From positions 1 through 64,000 of the forward strand of contig NZ_KQ948683.1 in NCBI RefSeq assembly GCF_001514145.1: 64,000 nt of DNA. Direction: 5' to 3'. Position 1 is the stretch's first letter; every line of letters begins with the position of its first letter. The notes under the pieces were generated by a model that searched no databases, had not been told where the DNA came from, and saw only the letters and a list, made by a program, of their open reading frames with translations. Positions 17,592 through 26,167 of the stretch are shown piece by piece. Position numbers and translations under genes: made by a program. The DNA is from Streptomyces canus. GTDB taxonomy: Bacteria > Actinomycetota > Actinomycetes > Streptomycetales > Streptomycetaceae.

Positions 17592-18412
17592 TGGTCCTGG
17601 CCCGACGCAAAGTCGTCTACATGCTCCTGGTCGCGATCCTGGTGCTCATGCTCAGCCCCTTCGGCTGGCTCCTGATCAGCGCCTTCAAGGACCCCTCCGA
17701 ACTGCGCGCGGTGCCCATCCACTGGTGGCCGCACCACCCGACCTTGGAGAACTTCCACCTGGCCCTGACCCTTTTCGACTTCTTCGGCTACGCCCGCAAC
17801 TCGCTGACGATCGCCGGCATCTACTCGGTGCTGATCACCCTGGCCTCGGCCTGGGCCGGCTACGGCTTCGCGCGGCTGACCGGGCCCGGCAAACGGATCA
17901 TCTTCGGGTTGATGCTGTCCACGATGATGACGCCGCAGATCATCACCCTCATCCCGACCTACCTGCTGTTCTCCAAGGCCGGCCTGCTCAACTCCTACGT
18001 GCCCTGGGTGCTGTGGGGACTGGCCGGCGCCCCGTACCTGATCTTCCTCTTCCGGCAGTTCTTCACCAACATGCCCAAGGAACTGGAGGAGGCGGCGATC
18101 ATCGACGGCTGCGGGCAGATCCGCATCTTCTGGCGGATCTTCCTCCCGCAGTCCTGGCCCGTCATCGCCACCAGCCTGGTCCTCTCCTTCAGCTGGAGCT
18201 GGGGCGACTACATCACGCCCGCCCTGCTGCTGGACGACGACCACACCACGCTCGCGGTGAAGATGGCCACCGGCTACGTCACCGAGCAGGGCACCGGGCT
18301 CTACACCGTCGTCGGAGCGGGCGCCGTCCTGTACATCGTGCCCTCGCTGCTCCTGTTCCTGATCCTGCAGCGCAACTTCGTCACGAGCACCGCCACGTCC
18401 GGACTCAAGTGA
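17591..18412 (+). CDS. Sugar ABC transporter permease (MalG/UgpE-type)
   Basis: Second channel subunit, 273 residues, six predicted helices beginning VVYMLLVAILVLMLSPFGWLL. The EAA loop is MPKELEEAAIIDGCGQIRIF. ATG 17591 overlaps the preceding stop by one base (TGATG); frames starting further upstream lie inside the partner permease. It closes importer 1. The next gene, a GH31 enzyme, starts 652 bases later after a stretch of decayed sequence. Confidence 0.92.
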   Translation: MVLARRKVVYMLLVAILVLMLSPFGWLLISAFKDPSELRAVPIHWWPHHPTLENFHLALTLFDFFGYARNSLTIAGIYSVLITLASAWAGYGFARLTGPGKRIIFGLMLSTMMTPQIITLIPTYLLFSKAGLLNSYVPWVLWGLAGAPYLIFLFRQFFTNMPKELEEAAIIDGCGQIRIFWRIFLPQSWPVIATSLVLSFSWSWGDYITPALLLDDDHTTLAVKMATGYVTEQGTGLYTVVGAGAVLYIVPSLLLFLILQRNFVTSTATSGLK

Positions 18413-19064
18413 CCGGCCCGGCTCCTCGAAAAGGGGCCCCTCCACAGCCGACACCCGAGGCACCGCGGACCGGGTGGACGCTCTCGGTGTGTGGCGCCCC
18501 CGCCCCGCACCCGGCTCACGGCCATCCCCCGGCCGCCCGACGCCTCAGGGCTGCCCGCCCTGGCGCGGGCGCCGGTGACATCACCTGACTGGAGGTCATC
18601 CTCACCACGCCGGGCGGAATCGCGTACGGCCCGGTCCGCGCTATGCCCCGGACCCGGACCCGAGGCCGCGGACGGTGCCGCTGCCGCTGCCGGACAAGCG
18701 CATCGGCCTCCCCTTCGATGAGTGGAACGTCTGGTACCGGAAGCGGCCCGGCGGGCGTGTCCCCGACGACCGGCACGTGGCGCCGCGCCTCCCCGGAGGC
18801 CGTGCGCCCCGTCGTCGCCGGCTCGGTGTCCATCGCCCTCCCGCGGCACGCCGACCGGGTCACCGGCGCCGCGCCCACCCGACCCGTCGGCACCGCCCCG
18901 GTCATGGCCGAGCCCGGCAGCCCGGGGGCGGCTCACCTTCCTCGCTGCGCAACCAACTTCACGTGGCGCATTGCCCTCCTCGTCGGCGCCGCTGCTCTGG
19001 AACGTCATCCGAGGGTCACCGTCGACCATCGCCATCATCCCGATCCGAGAAGGAATCCCCAGCC
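18413..19064. other. Gene-poor stretch with decayed sequence
   Basis: About 650 bases separate importer 1 from the GH31 gene. Apart from the short GH51-like fragment at about 18690 I recognise no coding sequence. AGAAGGA at 19048-19054 is the GH31 ribosome-binding site. No promoter stands out. Confidence 0.5.
18690..18746 (+). pseudogene. Fragment of a GH51 arabinofuranosidase active-site region
   Basis: DKRIGLPFDEWNVWYRKR closely resembles the nucleophile segment of compact GH51 arabinofuranosidases (usually FDEWNVWYR). The flanks cannot be aligned. It looks like the last readable scrap of a third GH51 gene, consistent with deletions elsewhere in this cluster. The match covers under 20 residues, so chance is not fully excluded. 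Confidence 0.45.
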
Positions 19065-21077
19065 ATGACCATCGTCACCGCACAGGACGGCGTCCTCGAA
19101 CGACGCACCCCGCACGAGGTCCTCCTCATCGAGCCCTGGGGGCCGCACTCGGTCCGGGTCCGCGCCCGCGCCGGTCACGCCCCCGACGACACACTTCCCG
19201 GCGCCCTCGACATCCCCGCCGCGTGCGCCGACGCCACCGCGACCGCGCACGCGGACGGCACCGCCCGCCTCGTCAACGGCCGCCTCACCGTAGAAGCCGA
19301 CCAGGACGGCTCGCTGCGTTTCCTGCACACCGAAACGGGCCGCGAACTGCTCTCCGACAAGCGCCCCTACCAGGCGTGCCCGCAGGCGCGCTCCTACGCG
19401 CCGCTCGCCGACGGCACCCACCGCGTCGAGCAGCGCTTCGAGGCATACGACGGCGAGCGCATCCACGGCCTGGGCCAGCATCTGCACGGTTACTTCGACC
19501 AGAAGGGCCTGGTGATCGACCTGGTCCAGGGCAACACGGTGGTCACCATCCCGTTCCTGCACTCCTCCCGCGGCTACGGGCTGCTCTGGAACAACCCCGC
19601 GATGGGCAGGGTCGAGCTGGGCAGGGACGCCACCCGCTGGGTCGCCGACTCGGCCCACCAGATCGACTACTGGATCACGGCGGGCGACACCCCGGCCCAG
19701 ATCATGGAGGCGTACGCCGAGGCCACCGGGCATCCGCCGCTGCTGCCCGAATGGGCCGCCGGTTTCTGGCAGTCCAAGCTGCGCTACAGCACGCAGGACG
19801 AACTCCTGGCGGTCGCCCGGGAGTACAAGGAGCGCGGGCTGCCGCTGTCGGTGATGGTCTGCGACTTCTTCCACTGGACCCACATGGGTGACTGGGACTT
19901 CGATCCCACCGACTGGCCCGACCCGGACGCCATGATCAAGGAACTGGAGTCACTCGGCATCAAGTTGGCGGTGTCTGTCTGGCCCACCGTGGATCCCGGC
20001 AGCCGCAACCACGACCCGCTGCGCGACGGCGGGCTCCTCGTCGGCGACAGCCACGGCGGTCTGCTGACCTTCCCCTGGCCCGCCCGCGGCCACGGCACGG
20101 ACTACCAGCCGATGACCTACTTCGACGCCACCCATCCGGCCGCCCGCCGCCACCTCTGGCAGCAGCTGAGCGCGCACTACCACCAGCTCGGTGTCTCCGC
20201 CTTCTGGCTCGACGCCTGCGAGCCGGACCTGCCTCTCGAACTCGCCGCCCGCGCCCTCTACTCGGCGGGCCCCGGTACCCAGGTGGGCAACGTCTACGGG
20301 AAGTTCGTTGCCCGCGCCGTCGCCGAAGGCCTCAACGAGACCGGCGACGAGCGCCCGCTCAGCCTCGTCCGCTCGGCATGGGCCGGCAGCCAGCGCTACG
20401 GCGCCGCCCTGTGGTCCGGTGACATCCAGCCCACCTTCGAGTCACTGGCCCAGCAGATCCGGGCCGGGCTGAACGTCGCGATGAGCGGCATCCCGTGGTG
20501 GAACACCGACATCGGCGGCTTCCTCGGCGGCGACCCCACCGACCCGGCGTACCAGGAGTTGCTGGTCCGGTGGTTCCAGTACGGCACCTTCAGCCCCCTC
20601 ATGCGGCTGCACGGCGACCGTGCGCCCAACCACCCCACCTTCTCCGCGGACATGACCGGCGGACCGAACGAGGTCTGGTCATACGGACAGCAGGCCTACC
20701 CGATCCTGACGGCGCACCTGCGCCTGCGCGAGCGGCTGCGCCCCTATCTGCTGGAGCTGTCCGACCAGGCGCACCGCACCGGGGCGCCGGTGATGCGTCC
20801 GCTGTTCTTCGGCTTCCCCGAGGACGCGCACGCCTGGACCGTCGACGACCAGTTCCTCCTCGGGCCCGATGTCCTCGTAGCGCCGGTCGCCGAAGCCGGA
20901 GTCCACAGCCGCCCCGTCTACCTCCCGGCCGGCGCACGCTGGACCGACACCGCCACCGGCGAGCTCCATGAGGGCGGCACCACTGTCGACGTTCCCGCGC
21001 CACTGGAACACATCCCGGTCTTCGTCCGCGAAGGCGCCGCCGTCGCGGACGCGTTCACGGAGTTCAGCGCCCGCTGA
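19065..21077 (+). CDS. GH31 alpha-xylosidase / alpha-glucosidase-type enzyme, 670 aa
   Basis: Retaining exo-alpha-glycosidase, cytosolic (no signal peptide). Seen: an N-terminal beta-sandwich (EVLLIEPWGPHSVRVRARAG), HGLGQHLHGYFDQKG, then the GH31 barrel with PPLLPEWAAGFWQSKLRY, nucleophile Asp at about 383 in FWLDACEPD and acid/base Asp at about 453 in LWSGDIQPTF, plus MSGIPWWNTDIGGF and the HGDRAPN loop. The WLDxxEP form is commoner in alpha-xylosidase-like bacterial members than in KTDFGE YicI-type ones. ATG 19065 has AGAAGGA upstream. It probably trims imported side chains. A strong terminator follows. Confidence 0.88.
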   Translation: MTIVTAQDGVLERRTPHEVLLIEPWGPHSVRVRARAGHAPDDTLPGALDIPAACADATATAHADGTARLVNGRLTVEADQDGSLRFLHTETGRELLSDKRPYQACPQARSYAPLADGTHRVEQRFEAYDGERIHGLGQHLHGYFDQKGLVIDLVQGNTVVTIPFLHSSRGYGLLWNNPAMGRVELGRDATRWVADSAHQIDYWITAGDTPAQIMEAYAEATGHPPLLPEWAAGFWQSKLRYSTQDELLAVAREYKERGLPLSVMVCDFFHWTHMGDWDFDPTDWPDPDAMIKELESLGIKLAVSVWPTVDPGSRNHDPLRDGGLLVGDSHGGLLTFPWPARGHGTDYQPMTYFDATHPAARRHLWQQLSAHYHQLGVSAFWLDACEPDLPLELAARALYSAGPGTQVGNVYGKFVARAVAEGLNETGDERPLSLVRSAWAGSQRYGAALWSGDIQPTFESLAQQIRAGLNVAMSGIPWWNTDIGGFLGGDPTDPAYQELLVRWFQYGTFSPLMRLHGDRAPNHPTFSADMTGGPNEVWSYGQQAYPILTAHLRLRERLRPYLLELSDQAHRTGAPVMRPLFFGFPEDAHAWTVDDQFLLGPDVLVAPVAEAGVHSRPVYLPAGARWTDTATGELHEGGTTVDVPAPLEHIPVFVREGAAVADAFTEFSAR

Positions 21078-21142
21078 CCTGTTCGCCTGCCCTCACAGGG
21101 CCGTGAACCGATCTGCAGCGGATGCCTTTCGCAAGCCGAGAG

Positions 21143-21179
21143 GTGTGGCTCCCGCCCGGAGTTCCGGCGGGAGCCACAC
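21143..21179 (+). terminator. Rho-independent-type hairpin after the GH31 gene
   Basis: A perfect 14-bp stem (21143-21156 with 21166-21179) encloses a 9-base loop, 65 bases after the GH31 stop. There is no T-run, as is usual for high-GC actinobacterial terminators. Confidence 0.75.
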
Positions 21180-21489
21180 GCATGTGAGGGAGGCTGAGGA
21201 GCGGGTCGCCGAGGTGGCACCGGATCTGGACTCAGTGCAGACACGCCCTACGACTCGGCGAGTGCGCGGGAACCCGGCGACCGGCAGCCCTGCGATCCAG
21301 CGCGGGCGGGGTCCGGGTGCGCCCACCGTCCGCGGGGGCCGTGGGATTGCACGGCCCAGGCCCACGCCGTAGGGCATCGGCAGAGTGCCGCCGGACCCGA
21401 TCAGTCCGACGCCTCGCCCCGGAAAGATCGCCGCAGCGCTCAGCCCGATATGTGCGTGACGCCTCGGCGGCGCTCTGATCCTCGACACA

Positions 21490-21509
21490 TCGTCGAACCG
21501 GTTCGACGA
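21490..21509. promoter_or_regulatory. Perfect 20-bp LacI operator (distal)
   Basis: TCGTCGAACCGGTTCGACGA is a perfect palindrome. It lies 222 bases upstream of a second copy of its core at 21732, and probably acts as an auxiliary operator for the LacI gene at 21817. Confidence 0.7.
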
Positions 21510-21693
21510 AGCTAGCACCGAGGAAACCGGGCGGCAATACCCGCGACACAGCGCCCTCGGCCGCACACGGGCGGCCATCCTGACCGGTTCGGGGTGATCC
21601 CGTACGTGGAATCCGGCACCTGGCCTGCCGGTAAGCGCGGGCCCTCCGCACCCCGACGTTTCCGGGCCGTTACGAGAATTTCCGTTCGAGGCG

Positions 21694-21794
21694 TTGACAC
21701 CCACCCAGGTTGCTCCTACCTTCACTTCACGCGAACCGGTTCGACGATCGGCACCTGGCCGATTTCGCCCCCTGGAACCATCGAACCGATTCGA
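21694..21794 (+). promoter_or_regulatory. Promoter and two operators of the second LacI gene
   Basis: TTGACA (21694-21699), a 17-base spacer and TACCTT (21717-21722) form a strong promoter. CGAACCGGTTCG (21732-21743) covers the expected start of transcription, and TCGAACCGATTCGA (21781-21794, one mismatched pair) lies in the leader. This arrangement predicts autorepression. The rest of 21180-21816 shows no gene. Confidence 0.75.
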
Positions 21795-21816
21795 CCGATC
21801 TCGGTAAGGAGCCTCC

Positions 21817-22875
21817 GTGAACATCGGTGAGATCGCCAAGCGGGCGGGTGTCTCGCGGAGCACCGTGTCCTACGCCCTGAGCGGGAAGCGCCCCGTGTCC
21901 GAGGACACCCGTCAGAAGATCCAGCGGGTCATCGACGAGCTGGGCTACCAGCCCAACGCGAGTGCACGGGCCCTGGCCAACGGCCGGACCAACACCATCG
22001 GTCTGGTCTTCCCGCCGGCCGGCAACCACTACACCGGCATGCAGCTGGACTTCATCGGCAGCGTCACCGAGGCCGCCGCGAGCTACGACTACGACGTGCT
22101 GCTCTCTCCCAGCGGCGCGGACAGCGACCGCTCCTTCCAGCGGCTGCTGGGCGAGCGACGGGTCGACGGCGCGATCCTGATGGAGATCCGGCTGGCGGAC
22201 GACCGGCTCGACCACCTCACCGCGGTGGGCTTCCCCTCCGTCGCCATCGGCCGCACCGCCCACCCGGAAGGCAGCTGGTGGGTGGGCCTGGACCACACGG
22301 CACTGGCGGCGGCCTGTGTGCACCACCTCGCGGACCTGGGCCACCGCAGGATCGCCTTCGTCAACCGGCCCGAACAGCTCTTGCGGGCCGGATACGAGTC
22401 GGCCCACCGGGGTCTTGACGGATTCACCAAGGCCGCGGCGGAACGCGGCCTCACTGTCCGGACCTACTGCTGCGGGGACGATCCCGCCTCGGGCCATGCC
22501 TGTCTGGAGCGGATCCTGCACGACGACCCGGCCACCACGGCCCTGGTCACCCTGAACGAGGCCGCGCTCGGCGGACTCTACCGAGGGCTCGCCCAGGCCG
22601 GGCGTCACGTACCGCGCGACTTCTCCGTCACCGGGGTCGTGGCCAGCAGGTGGGCGGAGACGGTGACCCCGCAGCTCACCGCGGCGGACGTACCGGCCGA
22701 GCAGATGGGCCGCCTCGCCGTCGACCTACTCGTCGAGCGGCTCGACCACCCCGACACACCGGCCCGGCACCACCTGCTCACGCCGCCGATCTCGTTGCGC
22801 GCGAGCACCGCACCCGCCGGCACCACACCCACAGCCCCCGCCGCGGACCCGGGTCCCGCTTCCACACATCCCTGA
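21817..22875 (+). CDS. LacI-family regulator of the second sugar-importer cluster
   Basis: Repressor of 352 residues. The HTH NIGEIAKRAGVSRSTVSYAL and hinge LGYQPNASARALANGRTN are at the N-terminus, followed by a sensor domain (IGLVFPPAGNHYTGMQLDFI, HHLADLGHRRIAFVNRP). The start is GTG 21817 after AAGGAG. Three CGAACCGGTTCG-type sites lie upstream, so it is probably autoregulated and controls the importer and glycosidases that follow on the same strand. Its operator differs from that of the left cluster in the flanks beyond AACCGGTT, so the two LacI proteins may answer different sugars. Confidence 0.92.
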   Translation: MNIGEIAKRAGVSRSTVSYALSGKRPVSEDTRQKIQRVIDELGYQPNASARALANGRTNTIGLVFPPAGNHYTGMQLDFIGSVTEAAASYDYDVLLSPSGADSDRSFQRLLGERRVDGAILMEIRLADDRLDHLTAVGFPSVAIGRTAHPEGSWWVGLDHTALAAACVHHLADLGHRRIAFVNRPEQLLRAGYESAHRGLDGFTKAAAERGLTVRTYCCGDDPASGHACLERILHDDPATTALVTLNEAALGGLYRGLAQAGRHVPRDFSVTGVVASRWAETVTPQLTAADVPAEQMGRLAVDLLVERLDHPDTPARHHLLTPPISLRASTAPAGTTPTAPAADPGPASTHP

Positions 22876-23021
22876 CCCTCCCCTTCACCTCCCGCACCCC
22901 ATACCGCCGACTCCGCAACTACCACGCGGGTGCGGCGAGTCAGCAACCCTTTTTCACCCCTCCCCGGTCACACCTGTGCCGATCGCAGGGCACGCCTGTG
23001 CCAAAACCCATGAGGAACGCA

Positions 23022-24266
23022 ATGAACACATCTGCCAGACGACGTCTCACCGCCGCGGTCCTGACCGTCCTCGCCGTCAGCTCGGGTGCCACCGCCTGCT
23101 CGTCCGGTTCCGGCAGTTCCTCGGCGAAGGATGCCGACAGCAAGACGTACACCATCTGGGACCCGTACCCGCAGTTCGACAAGACCTCGGCGTGGGCGAA
23201 GCTGCTGGACGGTTGCGGCACCAAGGCCGGGGTGAAGATCAAGCGGACCCCGTTCGACACCAGTGACCTGACGAACAAGGCGCTGCTGGCGGCGCAGCAG
23301 GACAACTCCGCGGACGTCCTCATCGTCGACAACCCGGTGGTGTCGACCCTGGCGGAGGCGGGCGTGCTGACGTCCACCGACGACAACAAACTGGATGTCT
23401 CCAAGGTCAGCCCCAACCTGCTCGCGGCGGGCCAGTCGGGCGGGAAGACGTACGGCACGCCGATCGGCGCCAACACCCTGGCCCTGTACTACAACAAGGC
23501 GGTGCTGAAGAAGGCCGGCGTGGACATAGCCTCGGTCAGGGACTGGACGTCACTGACGGCGGCGCTGGAGAAGGTCAAGAAGGCGGGCAAGAAGGGCATC
23601 ACCTTCTCGGCGATCGGCACGGAGGAGGGCAGCTTCCAGTTCCTGCCCTGGTTCTGGGGTTCGGGTGCGAAGCTGACCCAGCTCGACTCGTCCGAGGGCG
23701 TCTCGGCGCTGTCGCTGTGGAAGAACTGGCTGGACAAGGGCTATGCCCCCAACTCGGTGATCAACAACACCCAGACGACCAGCTGGCAGGAGTTCGCGAG
23801 CGGCGACTACGCGTTCGCGGAGAACGGCACCTGGCAGCTCGCCAATGCCGAGAAGGCGGGCTTCGAGTACGGGGTCATTCCCGTCCCGGGCGCTTCGGGA
23901 GGCGAGGCCGCGGCCCCGACGGGCGGTGAGTTCGTCACCATCCCGGTGCAGAGTGACACCGGCCGGTACGCCACCTCGCAGAAGCTCGTGTCCTGCCTGA
24001 CCAGCAGCCAGAACCTGCTCGCCACCGACACGACGCTGTCGTACGTGGCCCCCACCACCGAGGTCCAGGACGAGCAGGTGGCGGCGAACGCCGAGCTGAA
24101 GCCCTGGGTCGCCGCGGTCAAGGCGGCCAAGGGCCGCACCAGTGACGACCTGGGCACCAAGTACCCGAAGATCTCCGAGCAGATGTGGAAGGCCGTCCAG
24201 TCCGCACTCAGCGGGTCGGCGTCCCCGAAGGACGCCCTCGGCTCCGCACAGTCCGCCGTCAAGTAA
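23022..24266 (+). CDS. Extracellular sugar-binding lipoprotein of ABC importer 2
   Basis: Solute-binding protein, 414 residues. A signal with basic RRRLTAAVLTVLAVSSGATAC gives a lipobox Cys, then a Ser/Gly linker and an SBP type-1 fold (YTIWDPYPQFDKTSAWAKLL, GTPIGANTLALYYNKAVLKK, FAENGTWQLANAEKAGFEYG). ATG 23022 is preferred over the ATG at 23010, because AGGA lies five bases before it and the signal begins there. The 146 bases after lacI hold no hairpin, so the genes may be cotranscribed. It probably delivers oligosaccharides to the permeases at 24.3-26.1 kb. Confidence 0.9.
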   Translation: MNTSARRRLTAAVLTVLAVSSGATACSSGSGSSSAKDADSKTYTIWDPYPQFDKTSAWAKLLDGCGTKAGVKIKRTPFDTSDLTNKALLAAQQDNSADVLIVDNPVVSTLAEAGVLTSTDDNKLDVSKVSPNLLAAGQSGGKTYGTPIGANTLALYYNKAVLKKAGVDIASVRDWTSLTAALEKVKKAGKKGITFSAIGTEEGSFQFLPWFWGSGAKLTQLDSSEGVSALSLWKNWLDKGYAPNSVINNTQTTSWQEFASGDYAFAENGTWQLANAEKAGFEYGVIPVPGASGGEAAAPTGGEFVTIPVQSDTGRYATSQKLVSCLTSSQNLLATDTTLSYVAPTTEVQDEQVAANAELKPWVAAVKAAKGRTSDDLGTKYPKISEQMWKAVQSALSGSASPKDALGSAQSAVK

Positions 24267-24285
24267 CCAGGACCCCGGCCAGCCG

Positions 24286-25269
24286 ATGAAGCACACGACA
24301 CCGTTGCCGGATCACCGGCCGGCGCGCGACCGGAACGGGGCGGCGACCGCCGCCCCGCCCCCGGCCCGCACCACGGCCCGGCGCCGACCCGCCTCCCCGC
24401 AGTGGGCCGCCTGGGCGTTCCTCGCCCCGGTCACCCTCTACCTCGTCCTCTTCTATGCCTATCCGCTCTACCGCAACCTCGACCTGAGCCTGCGCAACTA
24501 CACCGTCCGCTCGTTCGTCCAGGGCAACGCCCCCTTCACGGGCCTGACGAACTACCGGACCGTCTTCGACGACCCGACCTTCGCCCCCGCCCTGCTGCAC
24601 ACCGCGGTGTTCACCGCCGTCTGCCTGGTCTTCCAGTACGCCATCGGTCTGGCGCTCGCGGTCTTCTTCCACCAGAACTTCCGGCTCTCCGCCACCCTGC
24701 GCGCCCTGTTCCTGGTGCCCTGGCTGCTGCCGCTGATCGTGTCGGCCTCGACCTGGTCGTGGATGCTCAACAGCGACTCCGGCATCGTCAACGCCGTGTT
24801 GAGCGGCCTCGGCCTCGGGCCGGTGAACTGGCTGACCTCGCCGTCCTGGTCGCTGGCCTCGGTGATCATCGCGAACATCTGGATCGGCGTCCCCTTCAAC
24901 CTCGTCGTGCTCTACAGCGGTTTGCAGTCCATCCCGGCCGGCCTGTACGAGGCGGCCGCCCTGGACGGGGCGGGTGCCTGGCGGCGCTTCTGGAGCATCA
25001 CCTTCCCGCTGCTGCGCCCGGTGTCCGCCATCACCCTGCTGCTCGGGCTGGTCTACACGCTCAAGGTCTTCGACATCGTATGGATCATGACCAAGGGCGG
25101 CCCGGCCGACTCCTCCACCACCTTCGCCACCTGGTCCTACCAGCTCGGCTTCGGCAACCTGCTGCCCGCCTTCGGCCCCGGCGCGGCCGTCGGCAACCTG
25201 CTCGTCGTCGCCGCCCTGGCCTTCGGCCTGGTCTACGTCCGGGTCCAGCGGAAGCAGGCACTGTCATGA
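24286..25269 (+). CDS. Sugar ABC transporter permease (MalF-type), importer 2
   Basis: Membrane subunit of 327 residues. After a Pro/Ala/Arg-rich tail of about 40 residues come six predicted helices starting WAAWAFLAPVTLYLVLFYAY. The ATPase-docking loop is IPAGLYEAAALDGAGAWRRF. The start is 19 bases after the binding-protein stop. Its TGA overlaps the next gene's ATG. It would share an ATPase encoded elsewhere. Confidence 0.92.
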   Translation: MKHTTPLPDHRPARDRNGAATAAPPPARTTARRRPASPQWAAWAFLAPVTLYLVLFYAYPLYRNLDLSLRNYTVRSFVQGNAPFTGLTNYRTVFDDPTFAPALLHTAVFTAVCLVFQYAIGLALAVFFHQNFRLSATLRALFLVPWLLPLIVSASTWSWMLNSDSGIVNAVLSGLGLGPVNWLTSPSWSLASVIIANIWIGVPFNLVVLYSGLQSIPAGLYEAAALDGAGAWRRFWSITFPLLRPVSAITLLLGLVYTLKVFDIVWIMTKGGPADSSTTFATWSYQLGFGNLLPAFGPGAAVGNLLVVAALAFGLVYVRVQRKQALS

Positions 25270-26090
25270 GCAGCAACGACCGACGTACAGGAGGGAAGAC
25301 GGCCGTCGGCCTGCTGCTGACCGCAGTCATGCTCTTCCCGGTCTACTGGATGCTCAACGTGTCCTTCACCCGCGACCAGGACATGCGCAAGAGCCCACCG
25401 GACCTGTTCCCCGCCCACGCCACCCTGGAGGGCTACCGGGCCGTCCTCGACCAGCAGTTGCCCTACCTCGGCACCAGTCTCGTCATCGGCCTCGGCACCG
25501 TGGCCCTGACCGTGGCGCTGGCGGCACCGGCCGGGTACGCCCTGGCCAAACTGCGCCCGCGCGGAGGGAGCCTGCTCAGCTTCCTCTTCCTGGTCGCCCA
25601 GATGATCCCCGGCATCATCATGGCGATGGGCTTCTACGCCATCTACCTGCAGCTCGGCCTGCTCCAGTCCGTGCCCGGCCTGATCGTCGCGGACTCCACT
25701 CTCGCAGTCCCCTTCGCCGTACTGATCTTCACGGCGTTCATGTCCGGCATCCCCGGCGAACTGCTCCAGGCCGCACAGATGGATGGCGCCGGGCCGTTGC
25801 GCACCTTCCGGTCGATCGTCCTGCCGATGAGCCGCAACGCCGTCGTCACGGTGTCGCTGTTCGCCTTTCTGTGGTCGTGGTCCGACTTCGTCTTCGCCAG
25901 CACACTCGCGGGCGGCGGCGCCCACGAGCCGATCACCCTGGGCATCTACCACTACATCGGCAACAACAACCAGCAGTGGAACGCCATCATGGCCACCGCC
26001 GTCGTGGCCTCCCTGCCCGCCGCGGTGATCCTCGTCCTCGCCCAGCGCTACGTCGCCGCCGGCGTGACCACCGGTGCCGTCAAGGACTGA
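25266..26090 (+). CDS. Sugar ABC transporter permease (MalG-type), importer 2
   Basis: Partner channel subunit, 274 residues, six predicted helices (first: TAVGLLLTAVMLFPVYWMLN). EAA loop: IPGELLQAAQMDGAGPLRTF. ATGA overlap with the preceding permease indicates coupled translation. Followed after 77 bases by a cytosolic glycosidase, whose product would act on what this importer delivers. Confidence 0.92.
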   Translation: MSSNDRRTGGKTAVGLLLTAVMLFPVYWMLNVSFTRDQDMRKSPPDLFPAHATLEGYRAVLDQQLPYLGTSLVIGLGTVALTVALAAPAGYALAKLRPRGGSLLSFLFLVAQMIPGIIMAMGFYAIYLQLGLLQSVPGLIVADSTLAVPFAVLIFTAFMSGIPGELLQAAQMDGAGPLRTFRSIVLPMSRNAVVTVSLFAFLWSWSDFVFASTLAGGGAHEPITLGIYHYIGNNNQQWNAIMATAVVASLPAAVILVLAQRYVAAGVTTGAVKD

Positions 26091-26167
26091 GCCCATCAAC
26101 CCACCACAACGACCGGCCAGTTGTCGGTCGGCTGCTGCCCCCTGCTCCAGAAACGAGTCACGCCACC

